Below are positions 42,732 to 55,719 of a stretch of DNA of 64,000 bases, piece by piece. The position numbers and the translations under genes were made by a program. The first letter of the stretch is position 1, and the number at the start of each line of letters is the position of its first letter. The notes under the pieces were generated by a model. That model did no database searches. It was not told the origin of the DNA and worked only from the letters and a program-made list of their open reading frames with translations. This stretch comes from Nonomuraea montanisoli. Lineage in GTDB: Bacteria > Actinomycetota > Actinomycetes > Streptosporangiales > Streptosporangiaceae. The DNA is taken from NCBI RefSeq assembly GCF_013363975.1, contig NZ_JABWGN010000007.1:248001-312000 (forward strand), read 5' to 3'.

Positions 42732-43460
42732 TCAGCCAGCGGTCGTGAGCCACTGGCCGGTGGGCCAGGTCTCCAGCCGCCAGGCGCTGTCCCAGAACAT
42801 CCACTCGTACTCCGTCGCCCGGCAGAACGCCTCGGTCATGCTCCGGCGCGTCTCCGGGTCGGCGGTGGCGGCCAGCCGGTCGGCGATCCGCCTCACCTGC
42901 GTCACCGATGCGGCGAACGCCGGGTCGGAGTAGGTCGAGATCCACGTCCGGTACGGGTGGTCGTCCAGGCCGGCCGTACGTTCCAGCAGGGCCGTGCCCA
43001 CGTCCTGGTAGACCCAGAAGCACGGCAGCACCGCGGCGACCAGCACGGGGAAGGGCGCGGTGAGGGCCGTCGCCTGGAGGTACGACGCGTACGCCAGGCA
43101 GGTCGGCGAGGTGGCGACGGCCGCCACGTCCTCCGCGCCCATCCCGAACCCGTCGAGGTAGCCGGTGTGCAGGGCGCGCTCGACGGCCAGCGCCGTGTGC
43201 GCGCTCTGGGCGAAGAACATCGCGTCGGCGGGGTCGGTGGCCCGCGCCGCGGCCGTGGCCAGGGTCTTCGCGTACGCGGCGAGGTAGCGGCCGTCCTGCA
43301 CCAGGTAGAACACGAACCGGTCGCGGCTCAGGGTGCCCTCGCCGAGGGCGGTGTTGAACGGGTGGCCGTGGATGGCGTCCAGCAGCGCGGCGGTGCGCGC
43401 CCAGGCCGCGTCGCAGAACGACTCGGTGGTACGGGGCTCCGCTTCGGGCATGGCGGTCAA
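42732..43460 (-). CDS. tenA: TenA-family thiaminase II / aminopyrimidine aminohydrolase
   Basis: A 242-aa thiamin salvage enzyme, which hydrolyses aminopyrimidine breakdown products of thiamin. Key residues: HPFNTALGEGTLSRDRFVFYLVQD (substrate region), catalytic Cys in LPCFWVYQDVG and Glu in ATEYEWMFWDSAW. The start is either TTG at 43460 or ATG at 43451; TTG is favoured because AAGGGA lies 8 nt upstream of it, whereas the ATG is 17 nt away. That AAGGGA is the 3' end of the TPP riboswitch just upstream. Confidence 0.92.
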   Translation of the reverse strand: MTAMPEAEPRTTESFCDAAWARTAALLDAIHGHPFNTALGEGTLSRDRFVFYLVQDGRYLAAYAKTLATAAARATDPADAMFFAQSAHTALAVERALHTGYLDGFGMGAEDVAAVATSPTCLAYASYLQATALTAPFPVLVAAVLPCFWVYQDVGTALLERTAGLDDHPYRTWISTYSDPAFAASVTQVRRIADRLAATADPETRRSMTEAFCRATEYEWMFWDSAWRLETWPTGQWLTTAG

Positions 43461-43468
43461 CGTTGACG

Positions 43469-43540
43469 TCCCTTCGCTAGTGCGAACTAGATCAGGTTCG
43501 ACGGGTGTGATCTCAGCCCGGCTCTCCGGGCACCCCGCGT
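43469..43540 (-). promoter_or_regulatory. TPP riboswitch (THI element) controlling tenA
   Basis: Read on the minus strand the sequence has all THI-box blocks in order: CGGGGTGCCC, the GGGCTGAGATCACACCC block, then GAACCTGATCTAGTT and GCGAAGGGA. Thiamin pyrophosphate binding should repress tenA. The closing GAAGGGA also matches a Shine-Dalgarno sequence for the TTG start, so control is probably at translation. Confidence 0.95.
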
Positions 43541-43562
43541 CGCGATCAACCGTAACAGTAGG

Positions 43563-44357
43563 TCAGTTCAGGGCCAGGTCGGGGAGGAGCGTGCCGACCT
43601 CGTCGACGTCGCCCGTCGTGCGGCCCGCGCGACCCGCACGGGGCTCGTGCGGGGAGGAGGAGCGGGGCTCGGCCAGGCGGGCGGCGCCGTTGCGCGGCCG
43701 CTCCGCCGGGGTGGCGGCGTCCGGGCGGCTGCGCGCCCGGTCCTGCCCCTCGTGCGCGTCCTGGCGCCGGGCGGACGGCGAGGCGCTTTCGCCGCCCGAG
43801 ACGGCGACCCCGTCGAACGTCCGGGCGGGGCGGGCCGGGACCCCCGGCAGGCCGGGCAGGTCGGGCGCCGTGGCCATCGAGGACACGTCGGACAGCCCCG
43901 ACGGGTTGCGCGCGCCCGGAGGCACGACGGGCGTGCCCGCGGTCGTGGCCGTCACGTCCGGCGTGACCAGGGGGGAGCCGGCTCCGCGCGGCCCGGTGAG
44001 TCCGAGTCGCTCCGCCGTACGCGCCACGACCGCGGAGGCGTCGTCCTCGCCCCCGCCCAGGGCCGGGGAAAGGGCGGCGGCGATGCTGTCGGGCCGGGCG
44101 AGGGCCAGGGCCGGAGAGGGGGCGGCGGCGATCCAGATGACGCCGGCGCTCAGCGTGGCCGCTGCGACGGCGGCCCGGAGGCTGGGACATGACCGGGACG
44201 ACCAGGATGATCGGGATGATCGGGACAACCGGGATGACCCGGACCTCCGGGATGACCGGGATGACCCGGACCCGGACCACGGGGATGACGGGGATGAGGG
44301 GGATGGCGCGGATGAGGTGGATGACGGGGATCGCCGTGATGGCGCTGGGTTCGACAC
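43563..44357 (-). CDS. Putative secreted low-complexity protein with Ser/Arg repeat N-terminus
   Basis: Up to 264 aa from a GTG at 44357. The first 55 residues are a Ser-Arg-rich repeat (SSRSSRRSGSSR) encoded by a 9-bp minisatellite; then comes a hydrophobic, signal-like helix (AAVAAATLSAGVIWIAAAPSPALA) and a disordered Pro/Ala/Gly/Arg-rich remainder. The true start may be just before the helix, with the repeats noncoding. Not a known family. It ends upstream of the tenA riboswitch. Confidence 0.45.
   Translation of the reverse strand: MSNPAPSRRSPSSTSSAPSPSSPSSPWSGSGSSRSSRRSGSSRLSRSSRSSWSSRSCPSLRAAVAAATLSAGVIWIAAAPSPALALARPDSIAAALSPALGGGEDDASAVVARTAERLGLTGPRGAGSPLVTPDVTATTAGTPVVPPGARNPSGLSDVSSMATAPDLPGLPGVPARPARTFDGVAVSGGESASPSARRQDAHEGQDRARSRPDAATPAERPRNGAARLAEPRSSSPHEPRAGRAGRTTGDVDEVGTLLPDLALN
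44186..44345. repeat. 9-bp minisatellite
   Basis: About 15 degenerate copies of GGGATGACC (variants GGGATGATC, CCGGACCTC, GGGGATGAG). Read leftward it gives SSR triplets, read rightward DDR/DGD triplets. Frame stays open in several frames because the unit is three codons. Confidence 0.75.
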
Positions 44358-44393
44358 TGCACGTCCTCTCGTCGATACGGGCTCGGACGACGC

Positions 44394-44570
44394 CGGGCGC
44401 CCTCACGGGCGCTCCCACGGTGCCGGACACCCTCGCGCGCGACGTCCGCTCGACACCGGGCGCCGTCGTCCTCGCGGGCGTTCGCGCGGTGCCGGGCGTC
44501 CTCGCCCTCGCGGGCGCTCGCACCGTGGCGGACGTCCTCGTTGTCGCGGGTGCCCGGACGGCGCCCGGGC
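44394..44570. repeat. 36-bp minisatellite, about five units
   Basis: Units start CGGGCGYC or CGGACRYC and contain CTCGCGGGCG, e.g. at 44494 and 44530. Neighbouring copies differ at about a quarter of positions. Confidence 0.6.
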
Positions 44571-44698
44571 GGCCTTCTCGGGCCGAGGCCCGCGCGGCTG
44601 ATCGGGCCGCAGCCGGCGGAGTCTCGGACGAAGGCCGAAGCTAGCCAGCCGAGCGCCGCCGCGTGGCCCGCTTGGCCGAACGGTGGACCACTCCTTAC

Positions 44699-44900
44699 CC
44701 CCGGCCGTGTCGCGGGCACACCCGCCGGCCGTGTCTGAAGCACGCACTCCTGGCCGCGCCGCAGGCACCTCCGCCGCCGTGTCCGAGGCACGTCCCCCGG
44801 CCGTGTCCGAGGCACGTCCCCCGGCCGTGTCCGAGGCACGTCCCCCGGCCGTGTCCCAGGCACCACCGGGGCCGTGTCCCAGGCGCACCCCGGCTGGGGC
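44699..44900. repeat. 24-bp minisatellite, about nine units
   Basis: Unit CCGTGTCCGAGGCACGTCCC plus CCGG. The units around 44777, 44801 and 44825 are nearly identical; outer copies are diverged. It ends 15 bp before the clpB-operon terminator. Confidence 0.85.
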
Positions 44901-44914
44901 GCGGGCACGCAGAA

Positions 44915-44954
44915 GGCCCCGGAAGCCCCGGCCGTGAAGGCCGGGCCCCGGGGC
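44915..44954 (-). terminator. Terminator of the dnaK-clpB operon
   Basis: GGCCCCGG AAG CCCCGGCC (44915-44933) faces GGCCGGG C CCCGGGGCC (44939-44954) around the loop GTGAA, giving a long GC stem with a small internal loop. Lies about 75 bp past the clpB stop on the leftward transcript. Confidence 0.7.
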
Positions 44955-45027
44955 CTCGCCGATCTCGCGTCAGGCGCGCTCGACGGCCTGCGCTCGACGG
45001 CCTGCGCTCGCAGCCGCCGAGGTCGCG

Positions 45028-47598
<2,571 letters not shown>

Positions 47599-47602
47599 CT
47601 TC

Positions 47603-47953
47603 CTAGGCCCCCGGTGGCAGCTCGTAGCGGATCAGCGCCTTGACCATCTGCATCTCGGCGCGCAGGCGGTGAACCTCTTCGCGCAGCCGCAGTGCCTCGT
47701 TCTCGAGCTCGAGGATCCGCTTGATGCCGGCGAGGTTGATGCCCTCCTCCTGGGAGAGCCGCTGCACCTCGCGCAGCTGGAGGATGTCACGGGTCGAGTA
47801 GAGGCGGCCGCGCCCCGCCGTACGCCCCGGGCAGACCAGCCCCAGCCGGTCGTACTGCCGCAGCGTCTGCGGGTGCAGGCCCGAGAGCTGTGCGGCCACC
47901 GAGATCACGTAGACGGGCGTCTCGTCTGACAGGTCGAAATAGTTGGCGTCCAT
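47603..47953 (-). CDS. hspR: HspR heat-shock repressor (MerR family)
   Basis: A 116-aa MerR-type repressor: VYVISVAAQLSGLHPQTLRQYDRLGL is the winged HTH and the C-terminus is a coiled coil (LENEALRLREEVHRLRAEM). It binds HAIR operators, with DnaK as co-repressor in Streptomyces. Encoded within the operon it controls, 3 bp after dnaJ. Two HAIR sites are present before dnaK. Confidence 0.95.
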   Translation of the reverse strand: MDANYFDLSDETPVYVISVAAQLSGLHPQTLRQYDRLGLVCPGRTAGRGRLYSTRDILQLREVQRLSQEEGINLAGIKRILELENEALRLREEVHRLRAEMQMVKALIRYELPPGA

Positions 47954-47956
47954 CGG

Positions 47957-49150
47957 CTACTCGCTTCTGGCTCTCTGAATGAGATCAGCTCGCGGGTCAT
48001 CACCCGCCGTCGCGGTGCCGAACTCGGTCAGGAGCTCCCGCGACTTGTCGTCCAGACTCTGCGGGACGATCACCTCGACGGTGGCGAGCAGGTCGCCCTT
48101 GGTGCCGTCCTTGTGCGCGGCGCCTCTGCCCCGGACCCGGAACGTGCGCCCGTTGGGCGTGCCCGGCGGGATGCGCAGCGTGACCGGCATCCCCTTGAGG
48201 ATCGGCACCTTGATCTCGGCGCCCAGCGCGGCCTCCGTGAACGTCACCGGCACGGTGATCGTCAGGTTGTCGCCCTGGCGGCCGAAGACCGCGTGCGGCT
48301 TGACGTGGGTGAGGATGTACAGGTCGCCGGCGGGTCCGCCGTTCTCACCCGGTGCGCCCTTGCCCTTGAGCCTGACCCGCTGGCCGTCGGCCACCCCCGC
48401 GGGAATGCGCGCCTGGATGGTGCGCGTGCTCTTGGCCCGGCCGCTGCCCTCGCACACGGGGCAGGGGTCGTCCACGATCAGGCCGCGGCCCTTGCAGTCG
48501 CGGCACGGCTCGGAGAAGGCGAAGCTGCCGAGGTTGCGGCTGGCCGCGCCGGTGCCCTCACAGGTGGGACAGACCCGCGGGGTCGTGCCCGCCTTGGCTC
48601 CCGTGCCGCTGCACGCCCCGCAGGCGGCCGAGCTGGTGAGCCGCAGGGACACCGTGGTGCCCTCGATCGCCTCGGTGAACGTGAGCGTGACCTCGGACTC
48701 GATGTCCTGGCCGCGGCGCGGCCGGGTGGCGCTGGTGGTGCGGGTCGCACCACCACCACCGCCGGCGCCGCCGCGGTTGAACAGCCCGCCGAACAGGTCG
48801 CCGAGCCGCTCTCCGGCGCCGTGGCCGGTCTGCTGACCGGCCGTGCCGCCGAAGAGGTCGCCGAAGTCGAACGAGAACCCGCCACCGCCGGGCCGCTGGC
48901 CGCCGACACCCGAGCCGAACAGCGTGCGCGCCTCGTCGTACTCCTTGCGGCGCTTGCCGTCGGACAGCACGTCGTACGCCTCCGAGACCTCCTTGAACTT
49001 GGTCTCCTTGGCGGTGTCGCCGTGGTTGGTGTCCGGGTGGTACTGCCTGGCCAGCTTCCGGTACGCCTTCTTGATCTCGTCGGCGGTGGCGGTCTTGGGC
49101 ACACCAAGGACGGCGTAGTAGTCCTTCTCCAGGTAGTCCTTGGTGCTCAT
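47957..49150 (-). CDS. dnaJ: Chaperone DnaJ
   Basis: A 397-aa Hsp40 that stimulates DnaK ATPase. J domain with HPD (YHPDTNHGD), a G/F-rich linker with poly-Gly segments, four zinc-binding CxxCxGxG repeats (CGACSGTG, CPTCEGTG, CRDCKGRG, CPVCEGSG), and a C-terminal substrate domain. Start ATG at 49150, 44 bp after grpE. Confidence 0.97.
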   Translation of the reverse strand: MSTKDYLEKDYYAVLGVPKTATADEIKKAYRKLARQYHPDTNHGDTAKETKFKEVSEAYDVLSDGKRRKEYDEARTLFGSGVGGQRPGGGGFSFDFGDLFGGTAGQQTGHGAGERLGDLFGGLFNRGGAGGGGGATRTTSATRPRRGQDIESEVTLTFTEAIEGTTVSLRLTSSAACGACSGTGAKAGTTPRVCPTCEGTGAASRNLGSFAFSEPCRDCKGRGLIVDDPCPVCEGSGRAKSTRTIQARIPAGVADGQRVRLKGKGAPGENGGPAGDLYILTHVKPHAVFGRQGDNLTITVPVTFTEAALGAEIKVPILKGMPVTLRIPPGTPNGRTFRVRGRGAAHKDGTKGDLLATVEVIVPQSLDDKSRELLTEFGTATAGDDPRADLIQRARSE

Positions 49151-49194
49151 CTACAGCCCTTCGTCCCTTGTTCGCTTGAGTTGTCGTGCCGCAG

Positions 49195-49823
49195 TCAGTC
49201 GCCGGAGGCGGCGCTGTCGGACGCCGGGGGGGCGTCCTCGGGCTCGGCCACGGCCACGCGGGCCGGCCGCAGGACCCGGTCACCCATGCGGTAACCGGGC
49301 TGAAGGACCTCGATCGCGGTCGGCTCGGTCACGTCCGGCGAGTAGCTGTGCATCAGCGCCTCGTGGACGGTCGGGTCGAAGGGGTCGCCCTTCTGGCCGA
49401 ACGGGGCGAGCCCGAGCTTGGTGACCGCGGCCTCCAGGGACTCGGCCACCTTCGCGAAGCCACCGGTCAGCTCGCCGTGGTCGCGGGCCCGGCCGATGTC
49501 GTCGAGCACGGGCAGCAGCTCCGTGAGCGCGCCCGCGACCGCCTGCTCGCGTACCGCGACGCGGTCACGCTCGACGCGCCTGCGGTAGTTGGTGTACTCG
49601 GCCTGGAGACGCTGGAGGTCGGCGGTCCGCTCGGCGAGCTGGGCCTCCAGCTCGCCGTCGACCGCTGCCCCGGCGCGCTCGGGGGCCTGCGCCTGGTCGG
49701 AGTGGGCCTGGGCGTCCGCCCCGGCCTCCGACCTGACGCGCGGCAGCCCCGTCTCCGGGTCGATCTTGCGGTTGTCGCGGATCACCGGCTCACCGTGCTC
49801 GTGCCCGTTGTCGCGCGGCGGCA

Positions 49824-49827
<4 letters not shown>
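49195..49827 (-). CDS. grpE: Nucleotide exchange factor GrpE
   Basis: A 210-aa protein: long N-terminal acidic/disordered part, coiled coil (LAERTADLQRLQAEYTNYRRRVERDR) and a C-terminal beta domain (DVTEPTAIEVLQPGYRMGDRVLRPARV). Releases ADP from DnaK. The GTG at 49827 overlaps the dnaK stop by 4 nt (GTGA); the next codon is ATG, so either may be used. Confidence 0.95.
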
Positions 49828-51698
<1,871 letters not shown>

Positions 51699-51719
51699 GA
51701 GTACGTCCTTGTAGTCAAA

Positions 51720-51791
51720 GTTGAGTCGGTCAGACTCAAGCTACGAATGCCGTGAGGCTTTGTCAAACGCCTTGAGCCTACTCGACTCAAC
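51720..51791 (-). promoter_or_regulatory. dnaK: dnaK promoter with two HAIR operators
   Basis: HAIR 1 is at 51720-51740 (GTTGAGT-N7-ACTCAAG, one change from the consensus CTTGAGT-N7-ACTCAAG) and HAIR 2 at 51771-51791 (CTTGAGC-N7-ACTCAAC, two changes). On the minus strand a -35 TTGACA (51761-51766) and a -10 TAGCTT (51738-51743) are 17 bp apart; the -10 lies across the edge of HAIR 1. HspR binding should block RNA polymerase. Confidence 0.93.
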
Positions 51792-51842
51792 CTAGATGAC
51801 TCGCCCCGCATTCCCGTCGAACGCTTCCCCGCCTGCAAAAGT

Positions 51843-51870
51843 GCCCCGGCACGGATCACCGTGCCGGGGC
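51843..51870 (-). terminator. Terminator of the lipoprotein gene
   Basis: Perfect 12-bp stem GCCCCGGCACGG / CCGTGCCGGGGC with loop ATCA, followed on the minus strand by CACTTTTGC. It lies 25 bp after the stop of the upstream gene and separates it from the dnaK promoter. Confidence 0.85.
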
Positions 51871-51894
51871 GGGGTTCGTCGGGGAAGTCGCCGG

Positions 51895-52368
51895 TCAGCG
51901 CTTGGCGCCGTCCACGATCTTCCGGTGGCCGAGCGGGGTCTTGAGCTTGACCGTCGTGGTCTTCTCGATGGCGATCATGATGCAGGCCACGTTCTTGGCC
52001 TTGGGGGACGCGCCCTCGTACAGGGTGATCGTCACGGTCTTCCCGGTCTCCTTGACCTTCACGCGGTCCAGGACCGTGCAGGGCTCGACGCCCGACGACC
52101 ACACGAGCTGGACGGCCCGGCCCTTGGCGACCGGCTTGGCCTTCTGCCACGGGACCTTGCGCACGTTCACCGCGTCGCCCGTGGGCTTGACCGGCTTGGG
52201 GCCCTTGGGCGGGCTGGTCACCGCGGAGGCGGAGACGGGGGTGTGGGGAGCGGGAGAGGCGGCCTGCCCTCCGGTGGGCGAGGCGGCCTGCCCGGCGGGC
52301 GTCGCCGTGCCGCAGCCCATCACGAGCACGACGCATCCGGCCAGAAGAGTCCCTTGCAACATCCGCAT
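51895..52368 (-). CDS. Putative lipoprotein
   Basis: A 157-aa exported protein: ATG at 52368, signal helix and VMGC as lipobox near residue 20, a Pro/Ala/Ser-rich linker with a repeated PAGQAASP/GGQAASP, then a compact domain (VQLVWSSGVEPCTVLDRVKVKE, TLYEGASP, ACIMIAIEKTTTVKL). The two Cys may pair. Family not recognised. Confidence 0.75.
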   Translation of the reverse strand: MRMLQGTLLAGCVVLVMGCGTATPAGQAASPTGGQAASPAPHTPVSASAVTSPPKGPKPVKPTGDAVNVRKVPWQKAKPVAKGRAVQLVWSSGVEPCTVLDRVKVKETGKTVTITLYEGASPKAKNVACIMIAIEKTTTVKLKTPLGHRKIVDGAKR

Positions 52369-52536
52369 ACCCCTACGACGGACGGCGGGCCCGCCCGGTT
52401 CAAGAGACGCCTCGCGATACGCAGGGGGCGGCCGGGTGGCGGGGGTGGTGCAGGAGGGCGGTCGGGGGTGTGGGCGGTGGAGGGGGTGTGTGACGGCGGC
52501 CGGGCGGGGTGCGGGGTGTCCGGCTAGGGTGGAGAT

Positions 52537-53427
52537 GTGCTTCGTCAGGTGCTGCTCGCGGCCTCCAGGAGCGACCGCGTCGAGCGGGTCGTCTCCACCT
52601 CCCCGCTGACCCGCGACGTGGTCAGCCGCTACGTCGCGGGCGACGTGGCGGCCGTCGTGGCCGACCTCACCCGTGAGGGCCTCCTCGTCACCGTCGACCA
52701 CCTCGGCGAGGAGGTCGGCGACCGGGCGCAGGCGGAGGGCGCCGTGCGGGAGTACCTCGCGCTGCTCGCCCTGCTGCCCGAGGGCGCCGACGTGTCGGTC
52801 AAGCTCACCGCGCTCGGCCTGCGCCTGTCCGAGCAGCTCGCGCTCGACAACGCCGCCACGATCTGCGAGCGCGCCGCGGAGCGCGGCATCACGCTCACGC
52901 TCGACGCCGAGGAGCACGACACGATCGGCGGGCTCCACTCGGTGCACGCCACGCTGCTCAAGGAGCACGCCTCGGTCGGCGTGGTCGTCCAGTCGTACCT
53001 TCCCGGCGCGCTGGAGCGCTGCGCCCGGCTGGCCGAGGCCGAGGGCGCCCGGGTGCGGCTGTGCAAGGGCGCCTACACGGCGCCGGGCGCGCTCACCGCG
53101 CCGGCCGACATCGACCGCGCGTACGTGCGCTGCCTCAAGGTCCTCATGGCCGGCTCCGGCTACCCGATGGTCGCCACGCACGACCCCCGGCTGGTCGAGA
53201 TCGCCTCGGCGCTCGCCGTGCTGCACGGCCGCGACCACTCCGGGTTCGAGTTCCAGATGCTGTACGGCGTGCGCCCCGCCGAGCAGGAGCGCCTGGCCCG
53301 GCTCGGCGCCCAGATGCGCGTCTACGTGCCCTACGGCGCCGACTGGTACCCGTACCTCATGCGCCGCCTGGCCGAGCGCCCCCGCAACCTGACCTTCTTC
53401 CTGCGCTCCCTGGCCGGGCGACGCTGA
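52537..53427 (+). CDS. Proline dehydrogenase
   Basis: A 296-aa FAD-dependent single-domain PutA-type enzyme that oxidises proline to pyrroline-5-carboxylate. Motifs: VSVKLTALGL (substrate Lys), TLDAEEHD, VVVQSYLPGAL (FAD), VRLCKGAY, MVATHDPRL, FEFQMLYGVR and a late YVPYG/WYPYLMRRLAERP with the two Arg that bind the carboxylate. GTG at 52537. Upstream is a very G-rich stretch. proC follows on the same strand after 44 bp. Confidence 0.93.
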   Translation: MLRQVLLAASRSDRVERVVSTSPLTRDVVSRYVAGDVAAVVADLTREGLLVTVDHLGEEVGDRAQAEGAVREYLALLALLPEGADVSVKLTALGLRLSEQLALDNAATICERAAERGITLTLDAEEHDTIGGLHSVHATLLKEHASVGVVVQSYLPGALERCARLAEAEGARVRLCKGAYTAPGALTAPADIDRAYVRCLKVLMAGSGYPMVATHDPRLVEIASALAVLHGRDHSGFEFQMLYGVRPAEQERLARLGAQMRVYVPYGADWYPYLMRRLAERPRNLTFFLRSLAGRR

Positions 53428-53471
53428 GGCGCCGGTCCGGCGGCCGGTAGGCTGCTGGACGGAGGTGTGAC

Positions 53472-54266
53472 GTGATCGCGATTCTGGGCACCGGCAAGAT
53501 GGGCGAGGCCCTGCTGTCCGGGCTGCTGCGGGCGGGCGTCCAGCCCGGCGACATCGTGGCGACCACGCGCAGGCCCGAGCGGGCGCGCGGGCTGCGCGAG
53601 ACGTACGGCGTGCGCACGCTGTCCAACTCCGAGGCCGCCAAGGCGGCCGACACGCTCATCCTGGCCGTCAAGCCGCAGGACATGGCGACGCTGCTGGCCG
53701 AGATCGCCCCCTACGTCCCGGCCGACCGGCTGGTGATCACCGCGGCGGCCGGCATCACCACCGGGTTCGTCGAGCAGCGCCTCGGCGTCGAGGTGCCGGT
53801 GGTCCGCGTCATGTCCAACACGCCGATCCGCTTCGACGAGGCGATGAGCGTGATCTCGGCGGGCGCCCACGCGGGCGAGGAGCACCTGCGGCGCACCGAA
53901 GAGCTGCTCAGCCCCGTCGGCAAGGTGCTGCGCATCCCCGAGGCCCAGCAGGACGCCGCGACCGCGCTGTCGGGCTCCGGGCCCGCCTACTTCTTCTACC
54001 TCGTCGAGGCCATGGTCGACGCGGGCATCCTGCTCGGCATGCCGCGAGCCGCGGCCCTCGACATGGTGACCCAGTCGATCGTGGGCGCGGCCGTGATGCT
54101 GCGCGACTCGGGCGAGCACCCTGTGATCCTGCGCGAGGCCGTGACCTCGCCGGGCGGCACCACCATCGCCGCGATCGCCGAGCTCGAACGGCACAGCGTG
54201 CGCGCCGCGTTCCTGGCCGCCATCGAGGCCGCCCGCGACCGCGGCCGCGAGCTCGCCTCGGGCTGA
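53472..54266 (+). CDS. proC: Pyrroline-5-carboxylate reductase ProC
   Basis: A 264-aa final enzyme of proline synthesis. Rossmann loop AILGTGKMGEALL, VKPQDMATLL, VRVMSNTPIRFDEAM, ALSGSGPAYFFYLVEAM, and REAVTSPGGTTIAAI, all in family order. GTG at 53472 with GGAGG 6 nt upstream. Placed just after proline dehydrogenase, so the same locus can run both directions between proline and P5C. Confidence 0.96.
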   Translation: MIAILGTGKMGEALLSGLLRAGVQPGDIVATTRRPERARGLRETYGVRTLSNSEAAKAADTLILAVKPQDMATLLAEIAPYVPADRLVITAAAGITTGFVEQRLGVEVPVVRVMSNTPIRFDEAMSVISAGAHAGEEHLRRTEELLSPVGKVLRIPEAQQDAATALSGSGPAYFFYLVEAMVDAGILLGMPRAAALDMVTQSIVGAAVMLRDSGEHPVILREAVTSPGGTTIAAIAELERHSVRAAFLAAIEAARDRGRELASG

Positions 54267-54330
54267 GGACACACCGGGACCGGCGGCGGACGGGCCCCTG
54301 ATCGGGGACGCGGGAACCCCTGTCCCTACG

Positions 54331-55719
54331 ATGACTCAGGTGACGATCCGTCGCGGCATCCCCCCGCTGCTCGTCCCGTTGCTCCTGCTGGTCGCCGTCG
54401 GCGGCTGCACCTCGGACGAGCCGGCCGGCGTCGAGCTGGCCGATGTCCGGCGCGCCCCGGTCACCGAGGTCGTCGAGGCCCCGGCCACGGTCGGCGCCCG
54501 CGCCACGGCGACCCTGCGCGCCCCCGCCCCGGGCACGCTCGCCCACCTGTACGTCCGCGAGGGCGAGCACGTACGCAAGGGCGAGCTGCTGGCCAGGATC
54601 CGCTCCCCGCAGGCGGAGGACCAGCTCAAGCAGGCCCGCCAGGCGGCCAGGCTGGCCTCACCGGCCGCCCCGCGCCTGGCGAGCCCCCAGGTGCGGCTCG
54701 CCTCCTTCGACACCCGCTCCTTCGACGCCAAGGTCAGCAGGCACTTCGCCCGGGCCCGCAAGGAGGCGCGCAGGATCCGCGACGCCCAGGCCCGCAAGCA
54801 GCTCCTCGGCGCCATCGACCTGGCCGAGGCGCAGCACCGGGCGCAGACCAGGGCCCTGGCCTCCATCACCGCGCAGCTCAACCAATCGATCAACAGCGTG
54901 CTGTCGGGGGTGACGAGCGGGTTCAGCGGCCTGGCCGGCTCCATGGCCTCGCTCCAGGCGGCCTCCCGCACCCAGGCGAAGGCCGCGGTCAAGGCGGCCG
55001 AGGGCACGGTCGCGTCGCTGGCGATCAGGGCCCCCTTCTCCGGAGTGGTCACCCTGGGCCGCGCTTCGGGCGGCGGCGGCTCGGGCGGCCTGGACGGGCT
55101 GCTGAGCCAGATCCCCGGCGGCGGCCGGCAGCTCCCGTCGCTGCCGTCCACCGGCTCGGGCGGGGCGGGCACCCCCGTGGCGACCGGCGTCCCCGTGTCG
55201 GCCGGCGACTCGATCGTGACCGTCACCGACGTGTCGAGGCTGACCCTGTCCGCCGACATCGACGAGACCGACGTCCTGCTGGTCAGGAAGGGCACCAGGG
55301 CCACGGTGGAGCTCGACGCCGTCCCGGGCGCCGGCTACACGGGCCGCGTCACCGGCGTCGGCGTCACCCCGAAGGAGGGCACGACGGGCGGCGTCAGCTA
55401 CCCGGTGCAGCTCTCGCTCGGCGCGGGGACGTTCGACGACGGCGGCGCGGCGCCCACGCCGAAGCCGGGCATGAGCGCGGTGGCGCGGCTGACCGTGCGC
55501 GAGTCGCCGTCGGCCGTGTCGGTCCCGGCGTCCGCGATCGTCTCCAGCGGGCGCGAGAGCGTCGTCTGGGCCGTGCGCGACGGGGTCGCCCAGCGCCGTG
55601 TGGTCAAGCTCGGCGCCCAGGGGGAGGCGGTGGTCGAGGTGCTGAACGGGCTGTCGGTCGGCGAGCGGGTCGTGGTCAAGGGCGCCGACTCCGTACGGCC
55701 GGGCCAGCGCCTGCCATGA
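54331..55719 (+). CDS. MacA/HlyD-type membrane fusion lipoprotein
   Basis: A 462-aa periplasmic-adaptor-like protein. Signal helix with GGC at residues 24-26 as lipobox, N-terminal barrel half-motif (TLRAPAPGTLAHLYVREGEHVRKGELL), a long helical hairpin of about 110 residues, lipoyl second half (IRAPFSGVVTLG), and beta-barrel/MP domain (SADIDETDVLLVRKGTRATVELD). Operon with the ATPase and permease downstream (4-nt overlaps), so this is a MacAB-like export system. Confidence 0.9.
   Translation: MTQVTIRRGIPPLLVPLLLLVAVGGCTSDEPAGVELADVRRAPVTEVVEAPATVGARATATLRAPAPGTLAHLYVREGEHVRKGELLARIRSPQAEDQLKQARQAARLASPAAPRLASPQVRLASFDTRSFDAKVSRHFARARKEARRIRDAQARKQLLGAIDLAEAQHRAQTRALASITAQLNQSINSVLSGVTSGFSGLAGSMASLQAASRTQAKAAVKAAEGTVASLAIRAPFSGVVTLGRASGGGGSGGLDGLLSQIPGGGRQLPSLPSTGSGGAGTPVATGVPVSAGDSIVTVTDVSRLTLSADIDETDVLLVRKGTRATVELDAVPGAGYTGRVTGVGVTPKEGTTGGVSYPVQLSLGAGTFDDGGAAPTPKPGMSAVARLTVRESPSAVSVPASAIVSSGRESVVWAVRDGVAQRRVVKLGAQGEAVVEVLNGLSVGERVVVKGADSVRPGQRLP

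Larger units (their letters stand above)
44358..45027. other. Repeat-dense region between the secreted-protein gene and clpB
   Basis: No convincing gene. Contains a 36-bp array (about 44394-44570), a 24-bp array (about 44699-44900), and the clpB-operon terminator (44915-44954). Open frames on both strands through the arrays reflect units divisible by three. Confidence 0.6.

Noticed and set aside
43333..44601. 422-aa plus-strand ORF
   Set aside because: Overlaps tenA, its riboswitch and the minisatellite in antisense; product is low-complexity.
44683..44937. 84-aa ORF through the 24-bp array (PAVSEARP repeats)
   Set aside because: Open frame is a consequence of the unit length; no ribosome site or known domain, and it crosses the clpB-operon terminator.
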